NCBI RefSeq assembly: GCF_013283665.1
Contig: NZ_JABEKU010000001.1
Location: 1,178,001-1,242,000 of the forward strand
Direction of reading: 5' to 3'
From: Ensifer sesbaniae
GTDB taxonomy: Bacteria > Pseudomonadota > Alphaproteobacteria > Rhizobiales > Rhizobiaceae
DNA: 64,000 nt
Numbering within the stretch: position 1 is the first letter of the stretch; every line of letters starts with the position of its first letter. Under the pieces are notes generated by a model. That model saw only the letters and a program-made list of their open reading frames with translations. It ran no database searches and was not told the origin of the DNA. Positions 11,535-19,375 of this stretch are shown here, in pieces. Position numbers and translations under genes: made by a program.

Positions 11535-11918
11535 TCACATGCGCTCGAGCACGCCGACGAAGGACTCGGCGAAGCGCTCCAGGTCGCGCGTGCCATCGCT
11601 TGGATGTTCGATGCGTATGGCCGTGCCCTGCTCATCAAGGCAGGCAAACAGGATCGATGTTTCGGCGTCCGCGTCGCCGAGCCGAAGCACGGCGATGCTC
11701 ATGCAGTCATCGATCAGCTCAGAGGCAGGCAATGCAAACAGAAACTCGGCGCCGGCATTGTCGGCTACGGTCCGGACAAAACCAGGGAAATCATCCTTGT
11801 TCCCGGAGAAGCCGTCGAGGGAGAGTTCCAATTCGAGGAGCCCCATCGGAATGCCGCCGTCGCCCGCAGGAAGAGGGGCGGGGGTGGCAATTGCCACGGC
11901 TGCTTGCGATGCGCCCAT
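11535..11918 (-). CDS. Hypothetical protein
   Basis: A 127-residue soluble protein with an acidic composition, not recognised. The start at 11918 (MGASQAAVAIATPAPLP) is supported by GGAGAA seven bases upstream; a second possible start is MGLLELELSLDGF. It reads as an alternating alpha/beta protein (FLFALPASELIDDCMSIAVLRLGDADAETSILF in pieces) with no signal peptide or membrane segment and no motif I can name. It is monocistronic, with the divergent DUF1499 gene about 270 bases away. Confidence 0.6.
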   Translation of the reverse strand: MGASQAAVAIATPAPLPAGDGGIPMGLLELELSLDGFSGNKDDFPGFVRTVADNAGAEFLFALPASELIDDCMSIAVLRLGDADAETSILFACLDEQGTAIRIEHPSDGTRDLERFAESFVGVLERM

Positions 11919-12185
11919 GTCGGTTCTCCGTCGATCGCCGCGCACCCTCACACTCTGCCGGGCGCGGCCGTTGCCTCCGATTGAAACTCCGCGTGCCGGC
12001 CTATTCCTGGGCGCGCGGGCACATTCCCATGTGTTGATAGGTGGTTAACGAGAATGGCGATTTTGCGGCGAAGCCTCGGGCGCGGCCCGCAGCGCGGCGG
12101 TCGACTGGCGCATTGCCTGTTTTCACGGCTCGGGGCATGGTCTAAGAATGCGGTCTGTTTCGCGGCAGGGGATTGATTCAACTAC

Positions 12186-13094
12186 ATGATGATCCGGTAC
12201 GAGCGTCCCTATTCCTATGCCGCCCACTGGGCGCGTCGTTTCGCCCGTGTCTCCTTCGTACTCTTCGCGCTCTCGCTGCTCGCCCACCGCTTCGGGCCAC
12301 TGACGACACCGCATTTCCTGGCTCTCGTCGGCCTGTCCGGCGTTTTTGCGCTGCTTGGCGTATTGCTTGCCGTCGTCGGCCTTGCCCGCCTCTGGCAGGT
12401 TGCTGCGATCGGTGGTCTCGCGTCGGCTGCGGCCCTCGTTTACGCCGCGCCGGCGCTCGGTTTCATCGGTTTCGGCGCCGTGCAATATCTGACCCGCCCG
12501 GCGATCTACGATGTCAGCACCGATACGGTGACGCCGCCGCCATGGCTCGAGGTGCCGCAGACCGAAGAGAGCTGGCTGAAACGCAAGGACGCCGTAACGC
12601 CCGAGGACCGGGAAGCGCAGATCCTTGCCTATCCGGGCCTCACCGGCCGGCGCTATGATGGCGCGCTCGACCGCGTTTACCAGGGCGTGCGCACCGTCAT
12701 CGAACAGAACCGCGTTGGCATCACCGAGGAGCTTGGCGTCGAAAACGCCCGCGCCGATCTCGAGGACCTGACCGTGCGACCGAATGCCGGGGCGGAGACG
12801 ACGGTCGAGCCGGAAAACGTCCCGGTGCCGGCGGCGCGGCCGGAACTCTCGCTCGAAGGCGCGCTTGCGGGACGGCGCGCCAGCGACGTCGTGCTCCAGG
12901 GCGAATGGCGCACGCTGATTGCCGGCTTTCGTTTCGATGTGTTGATACGGCTGCGCGAAGAGGCCGAGACGACCTTCGTCGACCTGCGCGTTGCCTCCCG
13001 CTACGGTCCGCACGACCTCGGCATGGGGGCAGCGTTTGCCGACCAATTCCTGCGGGCGCTCGATGCCGAGCTGCTCGGCATCGCCGGCGACTGA
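12186..13094 (+). CDS. DUF1499 membrane protein
   Basis: A 302-residue protein with three predicted transmembrane helices in the first 110 residues (VSFVLFALSLLAH, FLALVGLSGVFALLGVLLAVV and AAIGGLASAAALVYAAPALG). A DUF1499 domain of about 190 residues follows. Its hallmarks are the YPGLTGRRYDGALDRVYQGV stretch, WRTLIAGFRFDVLIRL, and the end VDLRVASRYGPHDLGMGAAFADQFL. The function of DUF1499 is unknown; the topology suggests an inner-membrane protein with an exposed domain. It converges on the damaged DCC gene. Confidence 0.85.
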   Translation: MMIRYERPYSYAAHWARRFARVSFVLFALSLLAHRFGPLTTPHFLALVGLSGVFALLGVLLAVVGLARLWQVAAIGGLASAAALVYAAPALGFIGFGAVQYLTRPAIYDVSTDTVTPPPWLEVPQTEESWLKRKDAVTPEDREAQILAYPGLTGRRYDGALDRVYQGVRTVIEQNRVGITEELGVENARADLEDLTVRPNAGAETTVEPENVPVPAARPELSLEGALAGRRASDVVLQGEWRTLIAGFRFDVLIRLREEAETTFVDLRVASRYGPHDLGMGAAFADQFLRALDAELLGIAGD

Positions 13095-13222
13095 TCAGCA
13101 TCGAGCCGGCAGGTGGCGTCAGTCGCGCACAACGGCGCCGCGACCATCGAATGCGGCGATGGCAAGGGATCCCAATCGCGTCCGAGGATCTGCTGGTGGA
13201 AACTCTGCCATTCGCCCAGGAT

Positions 13223-13673
13223 TCATGCGATGAAGCGCCCACGCTCCTCAGGCGTCGGCACCATGCAGCTCTGACGGTGCCCCGCGATGCGATAGCGGTT
13301 TTTCGCAACGAGATCATAAAGCGGGTCGCGAAGGGCAGCGGGCAGAATACGGCAGACATTCACCAGCGACCATGGCAGGCCCAGCCGCGCGAGCGTTCGG
13401 ATCGATCCGTCGGATTTGAATCGGGCTACGCCGTCCTCGATCAGGAGGTTGCTTTCGCCTGCTGGCATCGAGCCCGTAATGCCGGTAGAGCGCCTGGCCA
13501 ATCGGCGACTGCGCCGTGAGATAGCGGTACTGCGCACGCCGGTCATGGCGAAGCAGGAAACGCACCCAGCCGGAACAGAGGATGCATTCACTGTCGAAGA
13601 CGATCACCGGCTTGTCATCGGCAAAGGCAGGCACAGAGGCATCGCTGCGATAGCTGTAGGCCGCCCGCCGCAT
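13223..13673 (-). pseudogene. Frameshifted thiol-disulfide oxidoreductase DCC-family gene
   Basis: The first frame, from ATG 13673, encodes the DCC N-terminus: KPVIVFDSECILCSGWVRF with the DxxCxxC motif, then LTAQSPIGQALYRHYGLDAS. The reading then continues in another frame with GESNLLIEDGVARF, LRDPLYDLVAKNRYRIAG and CMVPTPEERGRFIA, the typical DCC C-terminus. The switch lies at about 13458-13468. The gene spans 451 bases, one more than a multiple of three, which fits a single inserted base. It starts two bases after the stop of the metallo-beta-lactamase gene, so it was probably co-translated. A sequencing error cannot be excluded. Confidence 0.82.
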
Positions 13674-13675
13674 GA

Positions 13676-14599
13676 TCAGCCGGCTCCGCCGGGCGCCAGC
13701 CGGTAAGTGCCGAGGAGCGAGGGCGGCCCGTCGGTCTCGACCCGTCCTTGCTCGATCAGGTCTTCGAGATGCGCAAGGACCGAGAGCGCGGCGGCCCCGT
13801 GCAGCCGGACATCGGTGGAGGCATAGATGACCTTGACCATATCAGGAATCCGACTGTCGCCGGCACGGATGCGTTCGAGCACGGCGCGCTCGCGCATCTT
13901 GCGGTGGGCGCGCAAGCCCCGAAGGAAGGAGGCCGGCTCGGTCACCGGCCCGCCGTGGCCGGGCAGGTAGAGATGGTCGTCGCGGTAAAGCAGCTTCTCG
14001 AGCGAGGCCATGTAGTCCGCCATGGCCCCATCCGGCGGTGCAACGATCGTCGTCGCCCAGGCCATCACGTGGTCTGCGGAAAAGAGAATGCCGGTGCCAT
14101 CGAGCGCGAAGGCCATGTGGTTGGCCGTATGGCCCGGAGTGGTCAACCCCGTCAGGCTCCAGCCATCGCCCTCGACGCGCGCGCCATCGGCAAGCCCGAG
14201 ATCGGGTGCAAACTCCATGTCCGAACTTTCGGCAAAGGGATTGGTTTCGCCCATATGCAGGGGGCGGGCGGAGCGGTGCGGGCCTTCGCCCACGATCAGC
14301 GCGCCGGTTGCGGCCTTCAGCCGCCGGGCGAGCGGCGAGTGGTCGCGATGCGTATGGCTGACGGCGATATGGGTGACCTCGCGGCCGGCCAGCGCCGCCA
14401 TCAGCGCCTGAAAATGCGTTTCGTCATCCGGGCCGGGGTCGATGACGGCAACGGAGCGCTTGCCGACGATATAGCTGTTGGTGCCATGGAAGGTGAAGGG
14501 GCCGGGATTGTTGACGGTGATGCGCTGCACGTCGTCCGCCACCGTCACGGCCGCGCCATGGGCCGGCTTGAAATCGAGATCGAAGTCTGGCCCCTGCAT
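13676..14599 (-). CDS. Metallo-beta-lactamase fold hydrolase (LACTB2-like)
   Basis: A 307-residue MBL-fold hydrolase. The metal-binding motif is HTHRDH (His82, His84, Asp86, His87). Further ligands are the His in LTTPGHTANHM and the Asp in FSADHVM, with a late His in LPGHGGPV. The N-terminus VNNPGPFTFHGTNSYIVG and the C-terminal helical domain place it near the LACTB2/glyoxalase II-like branch, so the substrate may be an ester, thioester or RNA. The start at 14599 has AGGAAGAA upstream. It lies in a run cupin, MBL, DCC on one strand with tight spacing, probably one operon. Confidence 0.88.
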   Translation of the reverse strand: MQGPDFDLDFKPAHGAAVTVADDVQRITVNNPGPFTFHGTNSYIVGKRSVAVIDPGPDDETHFQALMAALAGREVTHIAVSHTHRDHSPLARRLKAATGALIVGEGPHRSARPLHMGETNPFAESSDMEFAPDLGLADGARVEGDGWSLTGLTTPGHTANHMAFALDGTGILFSADHVMAWATTIVAPPDGAMADYMASLEKLLYRDDHLYLPGHGGPVTEPASFLRGLRAHRKMRERAVLERIRAGDSRIPDMVKVIYASTDVRLHGAAALSVLAHLEDLIEQGRVETDGPPSLLGTYRLAPGGAG

Positions 14600-14616
14600 G
14601 CGTTTCTTCCTGGCTC

Positions 14617-14913
14617 TCACTGGTACTCGATCTCGATGAACGACATCGGCTCGCCGCCGGCATTGACGACATTGTGCGCCACGCCCGCCTCGCGGCGATA
14701 GGCAGCCCCCTTGGCGATATCGACGCGGCGGCTGCCCGTTTCTTCCTCGAGCAGGAACTGGCAATCGGTCATCGGCACGACGACATAGCCTAGGCCGTGC
14801 ACATGATGGCCCGTGTCGGCGCCGGGCTCGAAATCCCAGCGTGTGATCCTGACAACCGCGTCATCGACGAGCACGCTCGGAACGGCAGGGGGACGGGCGC
14901 GAAACTGGCTCAT
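14617..14913 (-). CDS. Cupin-domain protein
   Basis: A 98-residue single cupin. The barrel is seen in VVRITRWDFEPGADTGHHVHGLGYVVVP, where HHVHG gives the metal-binding histidines, and a later AYRREAGVAHNVVNAG supplies another His. The start at 14913 (MSQFRARPP) is supported by GGAGAA placed correctly upstream. It is 17 bases ahead of the MBL gene on the same strand and likely co-transcribed. Small cupins of this kind bind a metal and a small ligand. No specific reaction can be assigned. Confidence 0.8.
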   Translation of the reverse strand: MSQFRARPPAVPSVLVDDAVVRITRWDFEPGADTGHHVHGLGYVVVPMTDCQFLLEEETGSRRVDIAKGAAYRREAGVAHNVVNAGGEPMSFIEIEYQ

Positions 14914-15124
14914 GGCATTCTCCATTCGCCGGGACAATAGGAGGTGCGGTCGGCGAAGGGAAGGGCGCATGCGCGACCCATGTTGGGGAGCCGGACTGCC
15001 TTTTGCACAAGGCGCAACAAATCCGCCGAAAATTCAACTTAGTGCCAACTTAGTGATTGTGACCGGCGGCGAGCTTTGATAAGCAGGCGCTCGATTTGGC
15101 GGACGTATCGTCCCGTCAATCTGT

Positions 15125-15199
15125 TGGGGCGTCGCCAAGCGGTAAGGCACCGGTTTTTGGTACCGGCATTCCCAGGTTCGAATCCTGGCGCCCCAGCCA
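15125..15199 (+). tRNA. tRNA-Gln (anticodon UUG)
   Basis: A 75-base cloverleaf with encoded CCA. The acceptor stem TGGGGCG pairs with CGCCCCA, the D arm is GCCAAGCGGTAAGGC, the anticodon stem CCGGT/ACCGG holds loop TTTTGGT with anticodon TTG, and the T arm is CCCAGGTTCGAATCCTGG. The sequence is very close to the well-known bacterial tRNA-Gln. No integrase or duplicated 3' end is seen next to it. Confidence 0.97.
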
Positions 15200-15375
15200 T
15201 CTGTTTTCAGGTAGATAACTTCGATCACTTACATGAAGGCGCGCGCCTCGCCATGCGCCTCAACGAGTGCGCTCGGTTTTTCTATCCAACGGCTCGCCTC
15301 TGCGGCCACAAGGCGGGAGAGGCCAGGGACATCTCCGAGATGCCGCGCCGGGCGATATCTTGTTTAGGGCGCTCT

Positions 15376-15732
15376 TCACCAGCGGTTGTGCGATGACCTG
15401 CTGTCGCTGTTTTCCCGAGAATAGCGGTCTTCCCTTTGTGTCCAAGTCGGCGCTCTGTTGACCGATTTGGAAACGGGAGGCGAAATGTTCAAGAGATTTG
15501 GAAGGCTGGGCTGACCATTGGTCTTGCCTCCGCCTCCATGACCACGCGGGCCTCCCCCGCTGGACTTGGCAATGGCGCGCGAATTTAAGCTTGTGCCAAG
15601 CAGTAGGGTTATGGTCGGAGGGGTTACAGCGGCAAAACGCCCAGCCTTCATGAGAAAATTTCGGCGGGCTTCAGCTTCTGATGTCAATTCTTCGGGGGTA
15701 TTTTCTAATTCCTTTGTATTATCTTTCGACAT
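15376..15732 (-). CDS. Small protein with hydrophobic segment and Gly-rich tail
   Basis: A 118-residue protein of unknown function. An acidic N-terminus (MSKDNTKELENTPEELTSEA) leads to EARRNFLMKAGRFAAVTPPT, then ITLLLGTSLNSRAIA, which looks like a Tat-like or membrane-inserting signal. A Gly/His-rich stretch GGGPRGHGGGGK and a polar, low-complexity tail follow. I recall small rhizobial proteins with the RRxFL...GRFAAVTPP pattern, all uncharacterised. The ATG at 15732 has GGTGG upstream. The gene and its upstream DNA are poorer in GC than the neighbourhood, and the C-terminal third is unlike the rest, so the end may be altered. Confidence 0.6.
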   Translation of the reverse strand: MSKDNTKELENTPEELTSEAEARRNFLMKAGRFAAVTPPTITLLLGTSLNSRAIAKSSGGGPRGHGGGGKTNGQPSLPNLLNISPPVSKSVNRAPTWTQREDRYSRENSDSRSSHNRW

Positions 15733-16397
15733 GATCCACCTAATTATACTTAAGTTAAAATAACGGACATATATTATCAGTGATATTCACGAACGCAACC
15801 GGCTAGATTTCGCAGTAATACTTCAAGAATTCAGGGAAAGAGTTTTGTTCAGGGGAACGCCCGTGATTCGGCGCGACTGCATGTCTCCTTAAATCGTTCT
15901 CGATTTAAGGACAGAGACATGCAGCTACAGCGACCTTTGCGCGTCTCATAAGACGCGCGGCGCTGTAGATATAGATCGGATCACGTCGCGCCTGTTTATG
16001 GAGCGTGAAAAGCCGTCTGTTATCCGCAGAAAGCTTCCGGCAAGACGCAGCAGGGCAGCAACGCCAAAAGCAGTTCCTAAGGAGAGGGTGCACGTCCAGT
16101 CGGCGCAGCTTCGATAATCTGGAGAAATTCAGCAACGACAGTGTGCTTTTGCTTTGCCGCTTCTGCGTGGCTGCGGGTGTCGCCCTTCGTCAGTTCTCGC
16201 GGCACCGGGTCAGGCACCCTTCAACCGTCGTTATTCATCTGCTCAAGGTAGCTAGGGGGCTTCAGGCACTGCAGCGGCGTTCTTCAATCATCCGATCGGA
16301 CACGGCCCAGCGCGCGCCGACTCTACTTGCGCTCTTGTCAAGTCGCGCTGCAACTGACACGCTAACTGCGGTGATTCCTACTTGTATGAGGGAGAAG
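15733..16397. other. Long intergenic region with AT-rich stretch and repeat
   Basis: 665 bases without a supported gene. The left 140 bases are clearly AT-rich (TTATACTTAAGTTAAAATAA and neighbours) and should hold the promoter of the minus-strand small gene. The composite palindromic element lies at 15876-15968. The rest, to the DUF1508 ribosome binding site, has an open plus-strand frame, but its composition is unlike protein and no motif is visible. A small RNA here cannot be excluded. Confidence 0.5.
15876..15968 (-). repeat. Composite rhizobial palindromic element, copy 3
   Basis: On the minus strand it starts with CTACAGCGCCGCGCGTCTTA paired with GACGCGCAAAGGTCGCTGTA, followed by TGCATGTCTC and CCTTAAATCGAGAACGATTTAAGG-type hairpins (the last written in parts: CCTTAAATCG and CGATTTAAGG around GAAC). 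It lacks the middle ACTTTGAATTGC block of copies 1 and 2. It is the most perfectly paired of the three copies. Confidence 0.72.
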
Positions 16398-16580
16398 ATG
16401 GCTCACAAATTCGAAATCTACAAAGACAAGGCTGGTGAATACCGGGTTCGCTTCAAGTACAACAGCGAAGTGATGTTCTCGACCGAGGGCTACAAGACCA
16501 AGGCCAGCGCACAGAACGCCATCGACTCAATCAAGAAGAACGGTCCAGACGCGCCCGTCGAAGACAACAGCACGAGCTGA
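16398..16580 (+). CDS. DUF1508 (YegP-like) small protein
   Basis: A 60-residue protein with one DUF1508 repeat, the small alpha/beta fold known from E. coli YegP. The diagnostic pattern is KFEIYKDKAGEYRVRFKYNS, then EGYKTKASAQNAIDSIKKN, ending in an acidic tail. Its function is unknown. The start at 16398 has GAGGGAGAAG directly upstream. The frame is open far upstream but not coding-like there. A good terminator follows. The preceding 400 bases give it its own promoter. Confidence 0.88.
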   Translation: MAHKFEIYKDKAGEYRVRFKYNSEVMFSTEGYKTKASAQNAIDSIKKNGPDAPVEDNSTS

Positions 16581-16603
16581 GTTCGACCACACTCTCCTAG
16601 ACG

Positions 16604-16634
16604 AAACCCGCCGATTTTCACCGGCGGGTTTTTT
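16604..16634 (+). terminator. Rho-independent terminator after DUF1508 gene
   Basis: AAACCCGCCG (16604-16613) pairs with CGGCGGGTTT (16622-16631) around an 8-base loop, and the T run extends to 16634. It sits 23 bases after the stop and may also serve the convergent lipoprotein gene, though the T run on that side is shorter. Confidence 0.9.
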
Positions 16635-16646
16635 GATACCTGGAGC

Positions 16647-17084
16647 TCAGCCTGCGGTTGCCGCCGGCTTGGTCTGGGCCGGGGCGCCCAGGAACTCTTC
16701 GCACCAGCTCGGGCCATCGGCACGCTTGTGGTCGCCGGCAATGCGGATCGAGCGGATGACATAGTCGGACGAGACGGTGAGCTGGACAGAGCAGCTCAGA
16801 TACTCCGTGCGGGCCGACGAGAGGCGCTTGCCTCGCTTGCCGTCCTTGGTGGTTTCGTACTGCGCCGGAATCTTGCGGGTCTTGTAGCCGCCCTTCCAGC
16901 TGTAGACGGTGGAGCTGCCGCTTTCGACGTCGGAGATCGGCGGACCGTATTGAGCGAAGAAGCCGCCGGCCGGCTGACCCAGCCAACGGGCCTCGACCGC
17001 GTTCCTGCTGATCCCAGTCGTTGTCGTCGTGCAGCTGGCGAGCATGAGCGCAACGCCCGCCACCGTCATCATGCGGAAGTTCAT
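16647..17084 (-). CDS. Hypothetical lipoprotein
   Basis: A 145-residue outer- or inner-membrane lipoprotein. The signal peptide MNFRMMTVAGVALMLASC ends in lipobox LASC, followed by a Thr-rich spacer. The mature domain contains WLGQPAGGFFAQYGPPISD and SSTVYSWKGGYKTR, a pattern seen in small rhizobial lipoproteins that resemble SmpA/OmlA-like folds, and two Cys (YLSCSVQL and PSWCEEFLG) likely to be bridged. The start at 17084 is set by the signal peptide and AGGGACA upstream. It is convergent with the DUF1508 gene. Function unknown. Confidence 0.82.
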   Translation of the reverse strand: MNFRMMTVAGVALMLASCTTTTTGISRNAVEARWLGQPAGGFFAQYGPPISDVESGSSTVYSWKGGYKTRKIPAQYETTKDGKRGKRLSSARTEYLSCSVQLTVSSDYVIRSIRIAGDHKRADGPSWCEEFLGAPAQTKPAATAG

Positions 17085-17392
17085 GTTTCTGTCCCTTTGG
17101 CTCTCGTTCTGAAATAGGCATGGCGCGGAGGCCCGTATCCCCTGGCTTTCCACGCTTTCCGTTGTGCCTCTAGCGCCAAACCAAGCGAAAGGAAATCCAC
17201 GCCGCGCCTCGCATTTCAGGAAAATAGGAAGCGTTGCACAAAGTCCCTATCGGGTGCGTCTTCAGGCACCGCTGGCCGGCAATTTCCGCACGAGTTTTCC
17301 ACCGTCACAAATTTTTTGAAAAAGGTGCAAGGTTTTTCGAGATAGGCGCTTGTGAAATCAAAATGCCTGTTCTATAGAGGCGCCGCTGGTCA
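17085..17392. other. Intergenic region lipoprotein to tRNA-Pro
   Basis: 308 bases with no supported gene. It carries the promoter of the lipoprotein gene (minus strand) on the left and, on the right, the promoter of tRNA-Pro. The AT-rich part around 17300-17370 (AATTTTTTGAAAAAGG and GTGAAATCAAAATGCC) is the likely tRNA promoter, but no box is certain. Confidence 0.45.
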
Positions 17393-17469
17393 CGGAGTGT
17401 AGCGCAGTCTGGTAGCGCACCACGTTCGGGACGTGGGGGTCGCGTGTTCGAATCACGCCACTCCGACCA
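17393..17469 (+). tRNA. tRNA-Pro (anticodon CGG)
   Basis: A 77-base cloverleaf with encoded CCA. The acceptor stem CGGAGTG pairs with CACTCCG, the D arm is GCGCAGTCTGGTAGCGC, the anticodon stem CCACG/CGTGG holds loop TTCGGGA with anticodon CGG, and the T arm is GCGTGTTCGAATCACGC. All parts are regular. No integrase or duplicated 3' end is visible downstream. Confidence 0.97.
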
Positions 17470-17714
17470 GCCGAATCAATCCCTTAGACATATGCTCTGA
17501 TGTATTCCGCCCCCGCGGCGGACCGATTGCGCCTGATCTTTGCCCCCTCGTTCGGCGTCGATCCTTCACCTTCTCACCCACCAGCCTCAGTCGTTCGTCG
17601 CTTCCTCCAAGCCGTTTGTCGAATAGCCGTGTATTCGCGCCTGGGTCGACCTGTCTGCGCGCAAGCGAAGGCTCTAGGTTCCCGTCATTCGATCAATGAC
17701 GACGAGGAACGGGA

Positions 17715-18134
17715 ATGTCGATCAAGCACCTATCCGTTGCGGCGATTCTGCTTATGGCCGGCCATTCGGTGGCCGTTGCGCAGAGCTGCGAGAAGAATTT
17801 CAAGGCCTCGGGCGTGCCGTTGGTGACGCCGGTCTATTACAAGACCTGGCAGGAGTTTCCGAAGCTGAAGCCCGAGACCGCCTTGCAGCGGATGGCGCGC
17901 GGTGTCGCTGCGGAAGGGTTTTCGGGGATCGAGGTCAACAAGTCGCTGGGCACCATCGAGGCCTATCAGGATACTGCCGGCTCCGGACGGCTGCAGACGC
18001 TGCGCGTCGTTGCCCGCAAGCGTGGTTCGGGTACGCGGGTTGATGCGATGTTCGATATTCAGGTGGGGCAAGTGGCCACCAAACAGGTGGTGCAGGAGGG
18101 GCTCTGCAACATCATCCGCTCCGCAGTCGAGTAA
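17715..18134 (+). CDS. Secreted hypothetical protein
   Basis: A 139-residue periplasmic protein with a Sec signal peptide MSIKHLSVAAILLMAGHSVAVAQ, cleaved near AVAQ-SC. The mature part has two cysteines (QSCEKNF near its start, GLCNII near its end) and otherwise no motif I know. The central region LGTIEAYQDTAGSGRLQTLRVVAR and TRVDAMFDIQVGQ reads as a small beta-rich domain. AACGGGA upstream of ATG 17715 serves as ribosome binding site. It stands alone, followed by a palindrome that may end the transcript. Confidence 0.75.
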   Translation: MSIKHLSVAAILLMAGHSVAVAQSCEKNFKASGVPLVTPVYYKTWQEFPKLKPETALQRMARGVAAEGFSGIEVNKSLGTIEAYQDTAGSGRLQTLRVVARKRGSGTRVDAMFDIQVGQVATKQVVQEGLCNIIRSAVE

Positions 18135-18170
18135 GGACCAGGCGGGCGCGGCGCACAGGTAGGGACAGGA

Positions 18171-18201
18171 GAGCGTTTCCATGATCGACCTGGAAACGCT
18201 C
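18171..18201. repeat. Perfect 11-bp inverted repeat (possible terminator)
   Basis: GAGCGTTTCCA (18171-18181) and TGGAAACGCTC (18191-18201) are perfect reverse complements with a 9-base spacer. It lies between two convergent genes, which suggests bidirectional termination, but there is no T run. The sequence belongs to the same AGAGCGTTTCC-type family as the element at 927-980. Confidence 0.6.
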
Positions 18202-18217
18202 CGTCCGCTTGTCGGCG

Positions 18218-18466
18218 CTACCTCTCGAGTGCCTTTAGCGCCGATTGCGCAGCGGCCTGCGCTTGCAGCATCGACGTGAAATTGCCCTGGGCGGGATAGG
18301 TGACGCCGCGATACGTGATGACGAAGCACCATTTGCCGTCGATGCGTTTCTCGACCTTCACGGTGGTTTCCGGTTGCCTGTCCGTGCTCACCTTCTCGTC
18401 TCCCTGATTCGGCGCATCGTTGCGCGAAAGTCGTCCAGATACGCCGGAGAGGTTGGTTCTGTCCAT
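18218..18466 (-). CDS. Small hypothetical protein
   Basis: An 82-residue soluble protein, not recognised. The C-terminal 50 residues look like a compact domain: TTVKVEKRIDGKWCFVITYR, then GVTYPAQGNFTSMLQAQAAA and a helical end. The first 25 residues are polar. A GTG at 18391 (start STDRQPETT) with GGGAGACGAG upstream would give a 57-residue product containing the whole domain, and it may be the true start. It converges on the secreted protein gene across the palindrome at 18171-18201. Confidence 0.55.
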   Translation of the reverse strand: MDRTNLSGVSGRLSRNDAPNQGDEKVSTDRQPETTVKVEKRIDGKWCFVITYRGVTYPAQGNFTSMLQAQAAAQSALKALER

Positions 18467-18933
18467 CGCTACCGCCCGTGTCAGATCAGGGATCGCTGTA
18501 CCGTGGAGAGTCCCGGGACTGTGCGTGCCGGGCGGCGTCCTCGCTGCCGGCTCACGGTCAGGCGGACTGTCCCACGACGTCCAGAAACGGTGAAACAGCC
18601 CTATCGATCCTCATGATCGACGCGCCAACTTACGAATGCGCAGACGGATGAAAAGGTGCGATCTGTGCGATTTCGGGTCAGGGTGAAGCGATTGCCTGCC
18701 CTGTCCCGTTTTGGGACGGTGAGGACTCCAGGGCGTCATGCCAGCCTGCTGCAGAGAAGCGGGCCGGGGCCGTGCCAGGCGGCCCTCCACCCCGGACGAT
18801 TCCCTCTTACGCGAGCGATGCGCGCCGTTTTATTGTTCACGTTGAAACGACCTGTTCACGGATTGGCGTCTTATCAGCGTGAACAATCAGGGCGATATTC
18901 CCCTCAACACTTGTTCTTGCCCGAGAGACTCAG
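18467..18933. other. Intergenic region with repeated TGTTCACG motif
   Basis: 467 bases without a supported gene. The only structure of note is at 18833-18886: TTGTTCACG (18833-18841), TGTTCACG (18853-18860) and the inverted CGTGAACAA (18878-18886). The outer pair forms a 9-bp inverted repeat. The arrangement suggests cooperative binding by a regulator upstream of the short ORF at 18934. The left part (18500-18800) shows only small GC hairpins. Confidence 0.45.
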
Positions 18934-19077
18934 ATGTTGAAGGAACCGATCTTCACCTTTCGCGAAATCGCCATATGGACTGCCATCCTTGGCAGCGTCG
19001 TCGGCTATCAACTTTGGCAGCACGCCGAGCCTGCGTCGTTGACGATGGTTCTCCCGGCGATCGAGCAGCAGCTTTGA
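18934..19077 (+). CDS. Possible 47-residue single-pass membrane protein
   Basis: A short ORF: MLKEPIFTFREIAIWTAILG, then SVVGYQLWQHAEPASLTMVL and PAIEQQL. The centre (IAIWTAILGSVVGYQLW) is a plausible membrane helix with a basic/aromatic flank. It is followed by two stop codons in tandem (TGATGA). GAGAG lies about 7 bases ahead of the ATG. The upstream DNA has three TGTTCACG-type motifs, which could be its operator. Too short for composition to be decisive; no known family. Confidence 0.38.
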   Translation: MLKEPIFTFREIAIWTAILGSVVGYQLWQHAEPASLTMVLPAIEQQL

Positions 19078-19097
19078 TGATGAATGCCGGCAGGGGA

Positions 19098-19292
19098 TCA
19101 CTCCTCCGGCATGCCGTTGCGCCGGGCCGCCTGCAATAGATCGATTTCGCCGGCGGCCGGACCGAACTGGTCCTCCAGTCGCTCGGCCTCCTCCGCATCG
19201 AGCCGATATTTCCGCGCAAATGCCTGGATTGATATCATGCGCCCGCGAAAGCCTTTCGGCCGCGCATCTTCGCCTTGATGTTCCGTCTTCAT
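19098..19292 (-). CDS. Small hypothetical protein, conserved-looking
   Basis: A 64-residue basic/acidic helical protein beginning MKTEHQGEDARPKGFRGRMI. The second half, SIQAFARKYRLDAEEAERLE and DQFGPAAGEIDLLQAARR, resembles short rhizobial proteins with an RYRLxxxEAxRLxxxFGP pattern, all of unknown function, perhaps DNA binding. GGGAGAAG precedes the ATG at 19292 with good spacing. It lies downstream of nothing on its strand except the cys operon, from which it is separated by the terminator at 19376-19407. Confidence 0.7.
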   Translation of the reverse strand: MKTEHQGEDARPKGFRGRMISIQAFARKYRLDAEEAERLEDQFGPAAGEIDLLQAARRNGMPEE

Positions 19293-19375
19293 GGCGCTTC
19301 TCCCATGCAGTGGGAGATAGGGCGGAAGAGCAGGTTGCAAAGGCCAACGCGTCCGGGAGCGGTCGCCGTTCAAGC

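Noticed and set aside
11342-12037. Plus-strand frame across the hypothetical gene at 11535-11918
   Set aside because: Arg/Cys-rich product without motif, opposite a frame with a good ribosome binding site.
16005-16397. Coding region upstream of the DUF1508 gene in the same frame
   Set aside because: The stretch has no protein-like composition or motif, and the Shine-Dalgarno GAGGGAGAAG sits right at 16398.
15125-17469. Integrated island between the two tRNA genes
   Set aside because: No integrase, no transposase and no repeated tRNA 3' end found; only the AT-rich pocket supports it, so it is listed as a question instead.
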